Shown here in pieces: positions 1 to 11,093 of a stretch of 64,000 nucleotides of DNA. Both the position numbers and the translations under genes were made by a program. The DNA is taken from NCBI GenBank assembly GCA_024291935.2, contig CM044317.1, positions 19,614,230-19,678,229 of the forward strand, in the 5' to 3' direction. Each line of letters begins with the position of its first letter. The stretch's first letter is position 1. The notes beneath the pieces were generated by a model that made no database searches, was not told the origin of the DNA, and worked only from the letters and a program-made list of their open reading frames with translations. The DNA comes from Okapia johnstoni. Its lineage: Eukaryota; Chordata; Mammalia; Artiodactyla; Giraffidae.

Positions 1-419
1 GGAATTCCATAACCTCCACTAGCTTTGTTCGTAGTGATGCTTCCTAAAGCCCACTTGACTTCACATTCCAGGATGTCTGGCTCTAGGTGAGTGATCACAC
101 CATCGTGATTATCTGGGTCATGAGGATCTTTTTTGTATAGCTCTTCTGTGTATTCTTGCCCACCTCTTCTTAATATCTTCTGCTTCTGTTAGGTCCATAC
201 CATTTCTGTCCTTATTGTGCCCATCTTTGCATGAAATGTTCCCTTGGTATCTCTAATTTTCTTGAAGAGATCTCTAATCTTTCCCATTCTATTATTTTCC
301 TCTATTTCTTTGCATTTTTCACTGAGGAAGGCTTTCTTATCTCTCCTTGCTATTCTTTGGAACTCTGCATTCAAATGGGTATATCTTTCCTTTTCTCCTT
401 TACCTTTAGCTTCTCTCTC

Positions 420-436
420 TTTTTTTTTTTTTTTTT
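420..436. repeat. Poly-T run (T17) inside BovB coding sequence
   Basis: Seventeen consecutive T (poly-A in BovB sense) interrupt the linker between endonuclease and reverse transcriptase. The 7-mer agcttct occurs at 408-414 and again at 437-443. The run and repeated 7-mer are absent from my recollection of the family sequence, which has one copy of the motif. It could be slippage or a tiny poly(A) insertion. Confidence 0.8.
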
Positions 437-450
437 AGCTTCTTTTCTAT

Positions 451-1404
451 TCACATCTTTTTGTAAGGCCTCCTCAGCCAACCATTTTGCCTTTTGCATT
501 TCTCTTCCTTGGGGATGGTCTTGATCCCTGCCTCCTGTACAATGTCACAAACCTCTGTCCATTGTTCTTCAGGCACCTTGTCTATCAAATTTAATCCCTT
601 GAATCTATTTGTCACTTCCACTTTATAATTGTAAGGGATTTGATTTAGGTCATACCTGAATGGTCTAGTGGTTTTCCCTACTTTCTTCAATTTACGTCTG
701 AATTTGGCAATAAGGAGTTCATGGTATGAGCCACAGTCAGCTCCCAGTCTTGTTATTGCTAACTGCATAGAACTTGTCCATCTTTGGTTACAAAGAACGT
801 GATCAATCTGATTTTGGTGTTGACCATCTGGTGATGTCCACGTGTAGAGTCTTCTCTTGTGTTGTTGGAAGAGGGTGTTTGCTATGACCAGTGTGTTTTC
901 TTGGCAAAACTCTATTAGCCTTTGCTCTGCTTCATTCTGTACTCCAAAGTCAAATTTGCCTATTATTCCAGGTATTTCTTGACTTCCTGCTTTTGCATTC
1001 CCATCCCCTATGATGGAAAGGATATCTTTTTAGGGTGTTAGTTCTAGAAGGTCTTGTAGTTCTTCATAGAACCTTTCAACTTCAGCTTCTTCAACATTAC
1101 TGGTCGGGGCATAGACTTGGATTACTGTGACATTGAATAGTTTGCCTTGGAAATGAACAGAAATCATTCTGTCATTTTTGAGATTGCATCCAAGTATTGC
1201 ATTTTGGACTCTTTTGTTGACTATGATGGCTACTCCATTTCTTCTAAGGGATTCTTGCCCACAGTAGTAGATATAATGGTCATCTGAGTTAAATTCACCC
1301 ATTCCAGTCCATTTTAGTTCCCTGATTCCTAAAATATTGATGTTCACTCTTGCCATCTCCTGTTTGATCACTTCCAATTTTCCTTGATTCATGGACCTAA
1401 ACAT
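451..1404 (-). pseudogene. BovB ORF2 remnant, APE-type endonuclease domain
   Basis: In the intact family this frame starts the protein that nicks the target DNA for target-primed reverse transcription. One frame runs from 1404 to 451 with a single in-frame TAA at 1030-1032, where the family has a lysine codon. The N-terminal half shows an LGIRELKW motif and a QVYAPT strand. After the stop, the conserved G-D-x-N segment reads GDGN (about 997-1008). The S-D-H catalytic motif reads S-Y-H (721-729), so a normally conserved aspartate is lost. A frame slip near 490-500 takes the reading frame to a stop at 451, and translation of the family resumes in another frame at 374-189. This is a decayed transposon gene, not a host gene. 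Confidence 0.85.
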
Positions 1405-2490
1405 TCCACGTTCCTATGCAATATTGCTCTTTACAGCATCGGACTTTACTTCCATCACCAGTGACATCCAGAACTGGGTGTTGTTTTTGCTTTGGCTCCA
1501 TCTCTTCATTCTTTCTGGAGTTATTTCTCCACTGATCTCCAGTAGCATATTGGGCACCTACCAACCTGGAGAGTTCATCTTTTAGTGTCCTATCTTTTTG
1601 CCTTTTTGTGTGATTCTTTTCATACTGTTCATGTGGTTCTCAAGGCAAGAATACTGAAGTGGTTTGCCATTCCCTTCTTCAGTGGACCACGTTTTGTTAG
1701 AACTCTCCATCATGACTCGTCCATCTTGGGTGGCCCTACACAGCATGGCTCATAGTTTCACTGAGTTAGTCAAGGCTGTGGTCCATGTGATCCGATTGGT
1801 TAGTTTCTTGTGATTGTGGTTTTCAGTCTGTCTGCCCTCTGATGGAGAAGGATAAGAGGCTATGGAAGCTTCCTGATGGGAGAGACTGACTGAGTGGGAA
1901 ATTGGGTCTTGTTCTGATGGGCAGGGCCATGTTTATAAATCTTTAATCCAATTTTTTGTTGATGGGTGGGGCTTTGTTCCCTCCCTGTTATTTATCTGGG
2001 GCCAAACTATGGTGGAGGTATGAAGATAATGGCCTCCTTCAAAAGGTCCCATGCATGCACTGCTATACTCAGTGCCCCCAGCCCTGTAGCAGCCATTGCC
2101 AACCCACGCCTCCGCCAGACTCCTGGGCACTTACGGGCAGGTCTGGGTCAGTCTCTTGTGAGGTCACTGCTCTTTTCTCCTGGGTCCTGGTGCACAAGGT
2201 TCTGTTTGCGCCCAGCAAGAGTCTGTTTCCCAGTCCTGTGTAAGTTCTGGGGCTCTATGGTGGGGTTAACAGTGACGTCCTCTAAGAGGGCTTATGCCAT
2301 ACCCAAGTCTGCTGCACCCAGAGCCCCTTCCCCTGCGGCAGTCCACTGCTGACCCATACCTCCACAGGAGACACTCAAATACAGTTCTGTCTCAGTCTTT
2401 GTGGGGTCTCTGGGTCCTGGTGTGCAGGACCTCAGAGGTTTGTTTGAGCCCTCTGAGTCTTTCTGGTGGGTATGGGGCTTGATTCCAAAT

Positions 2491-3456
2491 GTGATTTGCC
2501 ATTAATGAAATGCAAACTAAAATTATGATAAAATACTGTTACACACCTATTAGAATGGGTAGAATGAAAAAGGTTTAACCATACCAACGTTGGAGGCGGT
2601 GTCAAAGAACTGGAACTTTATATATGGCTTCTGGGAATATAAATGGTACAAACAATTTAGAAAACAATTTGGTGCTTCCTTAAAATTTTAAACCCTTGGC
2701 CCCATGTGATCCCATGATTATACTCTCCGTTATTTACCCAAATGAAATGAAAGCCATACAAAGATTTTTATAGAAACATTCCCAGCAACTTTGTTTGTAA
2801 TAACCTCCAATCAAAAATAACCCAAATATCCATCAATAGGTAAATGCATAAACAAATTACGGCATATCTATACAGTAGAATACTATTCAACACTAGAAGG
2901 AATAAACTTAATATATCCAACATAGGGCTTCCCAGGTGGCGCTAGTGATAAAGAATCTTTCTGCCAGTGCAGAAGACACAACAGAGGCAAGAGACGTGGG
3001 TTCAATCACTGGGTCAGGATCCCCTGGAGGAGGAAATGGCAACCCATTCCAGTATTCTTGCCTGAAAAATTCCATGGACAAGAGGAACCTGTTGGGCTAC
3101 AGTCCCATGGAGTCACAAAGAGTTAGACACAACTGAGCAACTGAGCACATATCCAACATGCTCAGCAGTGAGGCCAGACAGAAGAGTACACAATGTATGA
3201 CTGATTCCATTTGTATAAAACTCCAGAAAATGGAAGTAAAACACAGATGAGTAATTCCCTGAGGCTGAGAAAGAACAGGAGGGAGAGATTACAAAGGAGA
3301 AATGAGGAAGTTTGGGGGGATAAAGGATATTTTCACTGTCTTGATTGTGGTGATGGTTCCATGGAGTTTACATATATCAAAACTTATCAAATTGTGCATT
3401 TTAAATATGTGCAGTCCAGTAAATGTCAATATTACCTTAATAAAATTGTTTCTAAA
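2491..3456 (+). mobile_element. Old L1 3' end (L1M-like), split by a Bov-tA
   Basis: Sequence of the mammalian L1 3' end type runs from 2491 to 2912 and resumes at 3160. It ends in the typical segment with a late ttaccttaataaaattg at about 3432-3450. The insertion at 2925-3148 removed nothing: the L1 text continues after the 11-bp duplication. Its left part is cut by the BovB at 2490. Confidence 0.75.
2925..3148 (+). mobile_element. Bov-tA SINE
   Basis: tRNA-derived head (gggcttcccaggtggc) followed by the BovB-related body ending in a tagacacaactgagcaactg tail. It is flanked by a perfect 11-bp target-site duplication, atatccaacat, at 2913-2923 and 3149-3159. It sits inside an old L1. The open frame across it is SINE sequence, not a gene. 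Confidence 0.93.
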
Positions 3457-4100
3457 AATGAAGCAACTCCATTCCTGGGCATATACCCAGAGAAAACCTT
3501 AATTCCAAAAAACCCACGCACCCTAGTGTTCACGGCAGCATTGTTTGCAATAGCTAGACCATGGAAGGAACCTAACTGTCCATCGACAGAGGAGTGGGTA
3601 AAGAAGATGTGGCACATATAGACAATGGAATATTACTGAGCCATAAGAAGGAACAGAATTGTGCCATTTGCAGAGACATGGAAGGACCTAGAGACTGTAA
3701 TACAGGGTGAAGTAAGTCAGAAAGAGAAAAGCAAGTATCATATATTGAGGCATATATGTAGAATCTAGAGAAATGGTACAGATGAACCTCTCTGGAAAGC
3801 AGAAATAAAGACAGACTTAGAGAACAAATGTATGGACACTAAAGGGGGAAAAGAGGGTGGGATGAATTGGGAGATTGGGATTGACATATATACACTGTTG
3901 ATATTATATATAAAATGAATAACTAGTGAGAACCTACTGTATAGCACAGGGAACTCTACTCAGTGCTCTATGGTCACTAAATGGGAAAGAAATCCCAAAA
4001 AGATGATATAGGTAAACAAATATCTAATTCAATTTGCTGTACATCAGAAAGTAACACAGCATTGTAAATCAACTATACTCCAACAAAAGTTTTTATAAAA
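3457..4100 (+). mobile_element. Artiodactyl L1 3' end, 5'-truncated
   Basis: Starts at the end of the L1 ORF2 / 3' UTR (cctgggcatatacccagag) and runs through the segment with ggatgaattgggagattggg to a caactatactccaacaaaag terminus. It is younger-looking than the L1 it follows directly. No target duplication was found by eye at the junction. Confidence 0.85.
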
Positions 4101-5036
4101 CGAGTTGCTATTTATTCTTATCCATTGGCTTTTAAACTGCTACATTTTTACTTTGGCTATTTCATAAATTAGGATAAACTGCTGCTATGCTGTCTCAATG
4201 AGGATATTTCTTGATTCTTAAATCTGACCCCTAGTCTCTTCCCAACTAATCTCATTAAGTGGACAACAAATGACAAAAAATGAGAGGCAGAAGAGGGCAG
4301 TGTTCCCCAGAAATCCATAATTACGAATTCTTTCCATTCCCATCAGGCATTGCCTTTAAGTTCAAGGACAGTAGTTTTAATCAGCCTGGGGTGAACTTAT
4401 TCCACGGAAGGAATTGTGGGGTGAGAGAGGGAGAGATGGAGAGCAAGAGTATATTAAAGTCTTTGGAGGGTGGGATGATGTGTGTAGTTTAAAAACAAAG
4501 CCGATATATGTCCTATTCATGATTTTTCTGTGTTTTGATTCATGAGAGGAAGGTTTATAAAGACTGAGAAATGCTATTTTAGGATATTCCTATTACTGTT
4601 GAATTATTGGTTCTTAACTTTTTGAAGAGTTTTGAAAGCCAGAGCCTTTTTCCCCAGGAAAATGAACATGACTTAGTGTTTTGTACAAGTGTCAGGGTTC
4701 TACAGATGCAGCCCCAGCTGTTCGTGGATTCCAGGCTCAGAATTGTTCAGTCACTTGTTTTCAAATGCCCTCAGGGCTGTTTCAGGGTACTGGGACTCTG
4801 GACACAATCTGTGCTCCAGGGTCTATTTTTTAAAATGAGTCTGACTGGTAAACTTGGGAACAGTGAAACTCTACAGGTCTTGTAGGCTTTTGAAAGGAAG
4901 TAGAAAGTGAGTCCTAATGAAGAATTTTGGTTTTATTTCATGCTAGCTGTGTGATCATGGGCAAAATATCAATACCTAACATCTTGAATCTCACGCTTCC
5001 TCACTTTTAAACGTGGGGATAGTAATGTCAGTCCAT
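4101..5036. other. No gene or clear repeat recognised
   Basis: About 0.9 kb of moderately AT-rich sequence. Short open frames (4280-4492 plus, 4607-4885 plus) lack recognisable domains and look like chance. It is probably ordinary intergenic or intronic DNA. Confidence 0.5.
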
Positions 5037-5220
5037 GGGACTTCTCTGGCAGTCCAGTGGTTAAGAATCTGCCTTGCAATGCAGGAGGTGTGGTTCGACT
5101 CCTGGTCGGAGAACCAAGATCACACAAGCCAGGGAGCAACTAAGCCCTTACACCACCACTAGAGTCCATGCAGAGCATGACACAACAAAGATTCTGAGTG
5201 TGGCAGCTAAGACCTGACAT

Positions 5221-6561
5221 CAGTTCAGTTCAGTTCAGTCGCTCAGTCGTGTCCAACTCTTGGCGACCCCATGAACCACAGCATGCCAGGCCTCCCTGTC
5301 CATTACTAACTCCCTAAGTCCACCCAAACCCATATCCATCGAGTCGGTGATGCCATCCAGCCATCTCATCCTCTGTCATCCCCTTCTCCTCCTGCCCTCA
5401 ATCTTTCCCAGCATCAGGATCTTTTCCAATGAGTCAGCTCTTCACATCAGGTGGCCAAACTATTGGAGTTTCAGCTTCAACATCAGTCCTTCCAATGAAC
5501 ACCCAGGACTGATCTCCTTTAGGATGGACTGGTTGGATCTCCTTGCAGTCCAAGGGACTCTCAAGAGTCTTCTCCAACACCATAGTTCAAAAGCATCAAT
5601 TCTTCAGCGCTCAGCTTTCTTCACCGTCCAACTCTCACATCCATACATGACCACTGGAAAAACCATAGCCTTGACTAGACGGACTTTTGTTGGCAAAGTA
5701 ATGTCTCTGCTTTTAAATATGCTATCTAGATTGGTCATAACTTTCCTTCCAAGGAGTAAGTGTCTTTTAATTTCATGGCTGCAGTCACCATCTGCAGTGA
5801 TTTTGGAGCCCAGAAAAATAAAGTCAGCCACTGTTTCCACTGTTTCGCCATCTATCTGCCATGAAGTGATGGGGCCGGATGCCATGATCTTAGTTTTCTG
5901 AATGTTGAGCTTTAAGCCAACTTTTTCACTCTCCTCTTTCACTTTCATCAAGAGGCTCTTTAGTTTTTCTTCACTTTCTGCCATAAGGGTGGTGTCATCT
6001 GCATATCTGAGGTTATTGATATTTCTCCCGGCAATCTTGATTCCAGCTTGTGCTTCTTCCAGCCCAGTGTCTCTCATGATGTACTCTGCATATAACTTAA
6101 ATAAGCAGGGTGACAATAGACAGCCTTGACGTACTCCTTTTCCTATTTGGAACCAGTCTGTTGTTCAATGTCCAGTTCGAACTGCTGCTTCCTGACCTGC
6201 ATACAGGTTTCTCAAGAGGCAGGTCAGGTGGTCTGGTATTCCCATCTCAGAATTTTCCACAGTTTATTGTGATCCACACAGTCAAAAGCTTTGGCATAGT
6301 CAATGAAACAGAAATAGATGTTTTTCTGGTACTCTCTTGCTTTTTCGATGATCCAGCGAATATTGGCAATTTGATCTCTGGTTCCTCTGCCTTTTCTAAA
6401 ACCAGCTTGAACATCTGGAAGTTCACAGTTCACGTTGCTGGAGCCTGGCTTGGAGAATTTTAAGCATTACTTTACTAGTGTGTGAGATGAGTGCAATTGT
6501 GAGGTAGTTTGAGCATTCTTTGGCATTGCCTTTCTTTGGGATTGGAGTGAAAACTGACCTT
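5221..6561 (-). mobile_element. BovB LINE, 3' 1.3 kb, 5'-truncated
   Basis: The 3' terminus lies at the left, with the reiterated tcagttcagttcag motif (5219-5239). The body runs back through the C-terminal domain and reverse transcriptase to a truncation at about 6561. It encodes readable pieces of the reverse transcriptase (see next entry). It is inserted into the tail of a CHR SINE. Confidence 0.93.
5604..6433 (-). pseudogene. BovB reverse transcriptase remnant
   Basis: Two minus-strand frames carry the palm domain of an RTE-class reverse transcriptase. In 6224-6433, residues 41-51 give the motif A arrangement FCFIDYAKAFD with both aspartates. In 5604-6116, residues 38-41 are YADD (5994-6005), the catalytic motif C. 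Between them the frame is broken near 6116-6224, and the fingers region upstream is missing by 5' truncation. The rest of the second frame is the BovB C-terminal part. It is defective transposon coding sequence. Confidence 0.88.
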
Positions 6562-6577
6562 AATAAATAAATAATAC

Positions 6578-6710
6578 CCTGGAGAAGGAAATGGCAACCC
6601 ACTCTAGTATTCTTGCTTGGGAAATCCCTTGCACGGAAGAGCCTGTTGGGCTACAGTCCATGGGGTTGCAAAGAGTCGGACACGACTTAGCAACTAAACA
6701 ACCGCAACAA
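6578..6710 (+). mobile_element. Bov-tA SINE, 5'-truncated
   Basis: Begins inside the body at ccctggagaaggaaatggca and ends with the cggacacgacttagcaacta tail. The tRNA-like head is missing. It directly abuts the tail of the interrupted CHR SINE. Confidence 0.85.
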
Positions 6711-6845
6711 ATAAATCTTAAAAAAATAATATCTGTCAAATCTACTTTACAACTTCCATATGAGGCTTGAATAAGGCATTATTAAAATCTGGCTGTGTGC
6801 GTGCAAAAACTATCAAATGTTAATAATTATTACTCTGCATAAGAG

Positions 6846-7048
6846 AATGAAAGTGAAAGAGTTAGTTGCTCAGTCGTGTCCGACTCTTTGTGATCCCATG
6901 GACTGTATCCTGCAAGGTTCCTCTGTCCATGGAATTTTCCAGGCAAGAATACAAGAGTGGGTTGCCATTTCCTTCTGCAGGGAATCTTCTGCCCCAGGAA
7001 TCGAATCCAGGTCTCCTACACTGCAAGCGAATTCTTTACCTGGCTAAG
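6846..7048 (-). mobile_element. Bov-tA SINE
   Basis: Reverse-oriented copy: BovB-like tail first (gaaagagttagttgctcagtc), tRNA-like head last. The head is diverged. No clear duplication was seen at its ends. Confidence 0.88.
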
Positions 7049-8049
7049 AGAATAGGGACTACAAAAATCAAAAGGGGCTTTTAAATAATGCACTTGAATA
7101 TATGCTTTTGAATGGGGACAAATGAAACTACTTTGCCTTCTAGAATGATCAAGAAGCTTTATGAGATTGCAAGAGTACCATGCAAATGTCAGAGAAGAGA
7201 ATCTATTTATTTATTTCCTAGAACGCATTTGCCATTGCCACTATGGTCATGAGAATTCTCATTAAAAGCTTCTGTAAACTGCTACTCAGGACTACCTGCT
7301 GCGGGTTTACGAGATTCCCTGTGTTGTCATGAGTGTTCTGTCCCTTCTGTAGTCGTGATCCACATCATCATGGACTGCCAGACGCTGTCATGGAAAAATT
7401 CTAGTACCAGAGAGGAATAAAACATGTCTGAAAAATTTATGGTTGCCTAACAATAGTTTTTTAAAATACCTGTTGAGGCTATTATTACAAAAGTGAATGT
7501 TGACAACACCAACCTTGCAGGAGTCAGGATGGAGTCAGTGCTAAAGTGCCATTTTGCCTTTTCTTCCTCAAAGTGCAAAGCCTTTAAAGAGTGTAAATTT
7601 TCCTGAACAGCATTCCAGCAATTCATATATCATTTGGTTTCAGAAACTCTGTGCCTGTGGCTGCCTTCTCCCTCTTCATATTCCGTTGTATTGGCTGCGG
7701 TGACACCTCCAGTGCAGACTCATTTATAGTCTGGGCACCGGCAACCTCGAGCTGCTGGAACACCCCATGGGGAAGCAGTTATTCCATCAGAGGCCTCTTA
7801 TTGTCCTCATCACGCCACTAATTTCTGCATGATTTAAATGTGCATTTGCCACCGCCTATTATTTGCCTGGTGTTGACACCACAGGTGCCATGATCAGAGA
7901 GAGCCTGGCTGTCTATATTTTTCTTCCCTGCAGTGTCTGCTGGGTATTCTGACATTTGAAAAGGGAAAGCATGGAGGTGATTGTAATCTAGTTCTTGGCA
8001 TGCCCTTAACAGTGCATGTGGTGCTGGATGAGAAATCGCAGGTCCCAGG
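7049..8049. other. Low-repeat stretch, possibly conserved noncoding
   Basis: About 1 kb without recognised transposons. The part around 7500-8010 is more GC-balanced and contains no simple repeats. Short frames such as 7818-8081 (minus) lack domains. No gene is supported. Confidence 0.4.
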
Positions 8050-8150
8050 CTTGTCTTCTGACTTTGGCATTTACAGGTCATGTAAGTATAGATAATTTAC
8101 TCAATCTTTCTGAGTCTCAGTTTCCCAATTCAGAGTCTGATGACAACTTA
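8050..8150 (+). mobile_element. MIR SINE fragment
   Basis: The MIR core is visible as a diverged gtaagt...tttactcaatctttctgagtctcagtttcc block ending near 8130. It is an ancient mammal-wide SINE. Confidence 0.6.
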
Positions 8151-8305
8151 ATTCTTCAGCCCGTTGAAGAATCTTATGTCCTTTTCCTAGATATCATCTC
8201 ACTCTTAGACCCTTGGGATTATCTGAAATGAAGATTTTAATTAACCTGAAATGACATAGTTATGTGACACCCTTCCTTTATCCTGTCAAATTCTTAATCT
8301 CTGAG

Positions 8306-8495
8306 TCTGGAGTGTGCTCACTGACTGTGTCTGACTCTTTGTGATCCTATGGACGGTAGCCTGCCAGGCTCCTCTGTCCATGGAATTTTCCAGGCAAGAA
8401 TACTGGAGTGGGTTGCCTCTTCCTTCTCCAGGGGATCTTCCCGACCCAGGGATCAAACCTGGGTCTCTGTGTCTCCTGCAATGGCAGGTGGATTT
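8306..8495 (-). mobile_element. Bov-tA SINE
   Basis: Reverse copy with the ctgtgtctgactctttgtga tail, the caggcaagaatactggagtg core and the tRNA-like end (atcaaacctgggtctctgtg). The terminal head bases are missing. Confidence 0.9.
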
Positions 8496-8959
8496 GAGAC
8501 ACAGGTACAAATATTTGCAGTAACGGCAAGTGTGAGCAGCTGGGATTCACACCACTAAGCCCTCTAAACACCCAGCCTGGACACAGAGAAAGTCACATAC
8601 TCAGGGCACTGCACAGAGACAGAAGGCCAGATGTCAGACTTTGAAGGAATGACCACTGGGCCCCCTCTGGATCATAGAAACACCAGCTGTTCCTTGGCAT
8701 GGCCCTGCTTTCAGGATTCAGTGTCACTGTGATGGGTCAGATCCTGGTACCTGCCTCACCCTTCCCATCAGTGTGCTTGGTTGGGGAAACAGGGTGTGGC
8801 AGACACAGTTGGCACCCACTGAATTCCTACATTTATGCTGTCCTACATTTCCCAGGCTCTAACTCATCCAAATCTGGGGGCTTGTCAGTTGCAATTCCGA
8901 CTAATGAATTTGGAGCAGATGTGTTGTTGCCACTTACAGACTGAAGCACTAAGAGCTAG
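8496..8959. other. Unassigned sequence
   Basis: No recognised element or gene. Short plus-strand frames here lack domains. Confidence 0.4.
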
Positions 8960-9165
8960 CCTGCTTCCACCAAATTTCTGTTATCTGGCTTGGCAACACG
9001 TTCCCGGTTGGCGAGCTCTAAGAAGGAGCTGGCTCTCCAACCTGTACTGGACTGGACTTGAGCAAAAAATAAACCTTTGTTGTTTTAAGGCATCCACATT
9101 TGGGGGCTTGTCTGTTGCAATAGTGAGTGTTAATTGTTCCACGGTAAAAGATATGAGAGTGAGAA
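8960..9165 (+). repeat. Ancient repeat with LTR-like 3' end
   Basis: The segment aataaacctttgttgtttta at about 9068-9087, followed by tttgggggcttgtctgttgc, is typical of the 3' part of an old mammal-wide element whose name I cannot assign. A related end may lie near 32440-32500. Confidence 0.4.
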
Positions 9166-10545
9166 CCAGTATTTGAAAGTTACCAAGAAACAATTCCAGC
9201 TCTTAAGGAAGAGTATTCTCAGAGAACTTTACAAAAATAGATCGGTCAAGAAAAAATATATATATATTGACCCATCCAGTGAGATAGAGAGCTCTGGGGC
9301 ACGACAGAGTTTAAGAGCTTGTGGGCAAGGATGCTGTTAAGTAGCTGCTGGGAATCTTCCTCCCGCTTCTAGTTCCCTGACTATCAGGAGACTTGCTAAG
9401 ATGCCGCCTGTGAAAGGCTATGTGAGTCTAAGACAACATTAACTCATTAATGATGGGTTTGTTAAAAGTGTCCTGAGCATGTCTCCCTTTGTCAAAGTCA
9501 ACTCACTGTTCTGTGATTTTTAAGGAAGAAAAGACTTCAGACTCCACTACTAGATCTTTTCATGACTTAGGCTACTCTTGCCTTTATGATTGTTGCCAAG
9601 CAACAGCCTAAAGCCCTTGGTCTGACACCACAGAAAAGTTCATCTTTTAAAAGAGTCAAACTTGAGTAGTTTCTTTTGACCCCAGTGAAAAGTGAAAGAT
9701 TGACTAGCAGTTTGAAAGGTGGCCTGCAGTACCAGAATGTTCTTTGCTGTTTAAGGTGTTGTCAATGGCTCTTTGCTTTGCTCATCTCAGGCCCCATAAA
9801 AGCAGCTCACCTTCAATAACCTTCACTGGTTTATGCTTAGGACAAGAGGTAATATGGCTGCCAAGGTAATCACCACACAGTAGACTGTGTTTCTCACCTT
9901 AAAAGAAGTGTCAGGGGAAGGAGGTGAGTGAGAAATTGAAATTGGGACCTGCATATTGGGGTGGAAAAATTCAAGATAACAAGTTAGTTATCTTGTTAAA
10001 CACAACATTATCTTCTTATGAACTGGCCACCAACAATACAGGGACTGTCCTGAGGGCTATTTAGAGTTTGTATTTTAAACAAAAACAAATTTTTTTCAGA
10101 AAGGAATAAAAGGTAAGGAGCTTAAAGCTCTTCTAAGTTCCCAATGTTCCAATTTTCAGAAGTTTGCTTACTCCTGGCAGACAAAGTCAAGCCAATGCAG
10201 GACTAACACTCAAGTCCCCAACTTTCCAATCATAGCCTTTTGTATCTGTGCCTCTGATATAGTCCTTGGAGATGTACTATGCAGTTAAGTTTTGGTAGAA
10301 CTTAACCACCTAAAAAAAGAGGGCCTCAGATTGTAGAGTTCTATGGCAATCATTCATTCATTCATTGTTTCTGATTTCAATGAGCATTCATGCTTACATA
10401 AAATGTATTCCCTGACATTGACTTAAAGGAGAGATGTGCATATTTCTGCTTATTAAGCATTATTAAGTGTTTGTCAGGGTTCAAGTCTTAAGCAGTTATA
10501 ATCCACAGTGTGCCCCCCAGTCCTGATTTCTGTTTCCTGGGGTAT
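9166..10545. other. Unassigned sequence with a short (ATTC)n
   Basis: No gene or clear transposon over 1.4 kb. The only structure is a tetranucleotide run of ATTC/CATT at 10349-10366. Confidence 0.45.
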
Positions 10546-10555
10546 AATGGTTAAT

Positions 10556-10793
10556 ACTTTGGCCACCTGATGTGAAGAGTCAACTTACTGGAAAAGACTC
10601 AGATGCTGGGAAAGATTGAGGGCAGGAGGAGAAGAGGGTAACAGAGGATGAGATGTTTGGGTAGCATCATCGACTCAACAGGCATGAGTTTAAGCAAACT
10701 CCAGGAGATGGTGAAGGACAAGGAAGCCTGGTGTGCTATAGTCCATGGGGTCGCAAAGAGTCAGACACGGCTGAGCAACTGAACAACAGCAAC
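10556..10793 (+). mobile_element. BovB LINE, short 3' end
   Basis: The last ~240 bases of BovB, starting at ctttggccacctgatgtgaa and ending in the gactgagcaactgaacaac-like tail. A perfect 10-bp duplication, aatggttaat, flanks it at 10546-10555 and 10794-10803, so the 5' truncation point is original and not later damage. Confidence 0.92.
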
Positions 10794-11093
10794 AATGGTT
10801 AATGCCTGTCTCTCTGCCTCATGAGAAGAGAGGATTTAGTTCACCTATTCTGTTTTTCCAGAACTTGTCAGGGACAAGACGGAAAATCCTTTCAGGACCA
10901 ATCAGGGAGGTTGACACCCATCTTTCTTTCAGGGCTGTGTGGATCCCATGGGGCCCACCTCTTTCCAGGAAGAGCAGTGCTTTCCTGCTCACCCTTGGCC
11001 TTTCTTTCCTGGGTCCCTGGGCTTTAGTCAGGCCCGGAGAACAAACATGCATTCTCTCAGGATCAAGGCTCCTGCAGCTGCCCTGCTTAGAAG

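Larger units (their letters stand above)
1..2490 (-). mobile_element. BovB (RTE) LINE, long 5' part, 3' end outside window
   Basis: The minus strand reads a BovB retrotransposon from a GC-richer 5' region (about 1850-2490) through the endonuclease domain (about 1404-720) and on toward the reverse transcriptase, which lies beyond the left edge. It is recognised from the encoded endonuclease and linker protein and from the characteristic 5' noncoding sequence. Its 5' end abuts an old L1 at about 2490. It is far longer than the other BovB copies here, which are 5'-truncated. It cannot be active; see the ORF2 entry. Confidence 0.9.
5037..6577 (+). mobile_element. CHR-type SINE split near its 3' tail by a BovB
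   Basis: The tRNA-derived head (gggacttctctggcagtcc) and body occupy about 5037-5220. The AT-rich tail expected after the cctgaca sequence is found at about 6562-6577 (taataaataaataata), on the other side of the BovB. The simplest reading is that the BovB landed just before the SINE tail. Confidence 0.7.

Noticed and set aside
231..524. 97-aa phenylalanine/leucine-rich membrane protein
   Set aside because: It is the antisense reading of BovB coding sequence plus the poly-T run.
1950..2482. CpG-rich host promoter with overlapping frames of up to 128 aa
   Set aside because: The GC-richer sequence is the 5' region of BovB, and the frames lie antisense to it.
5219..5239. Telomere-like or satellite pentamer repeat (ttcag)n
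   Set aside because: This is the normal reiterated 3' tail of BovB and recurs at other BovB ends here.
5604..6433. Reverse transcriptase gene of a retron or group II intron
   Set aside because: The motifs are RTE/BovB type, the element is 5'-truncated with frame breaks, and further BovB copies surround it. It is a dead LINE.
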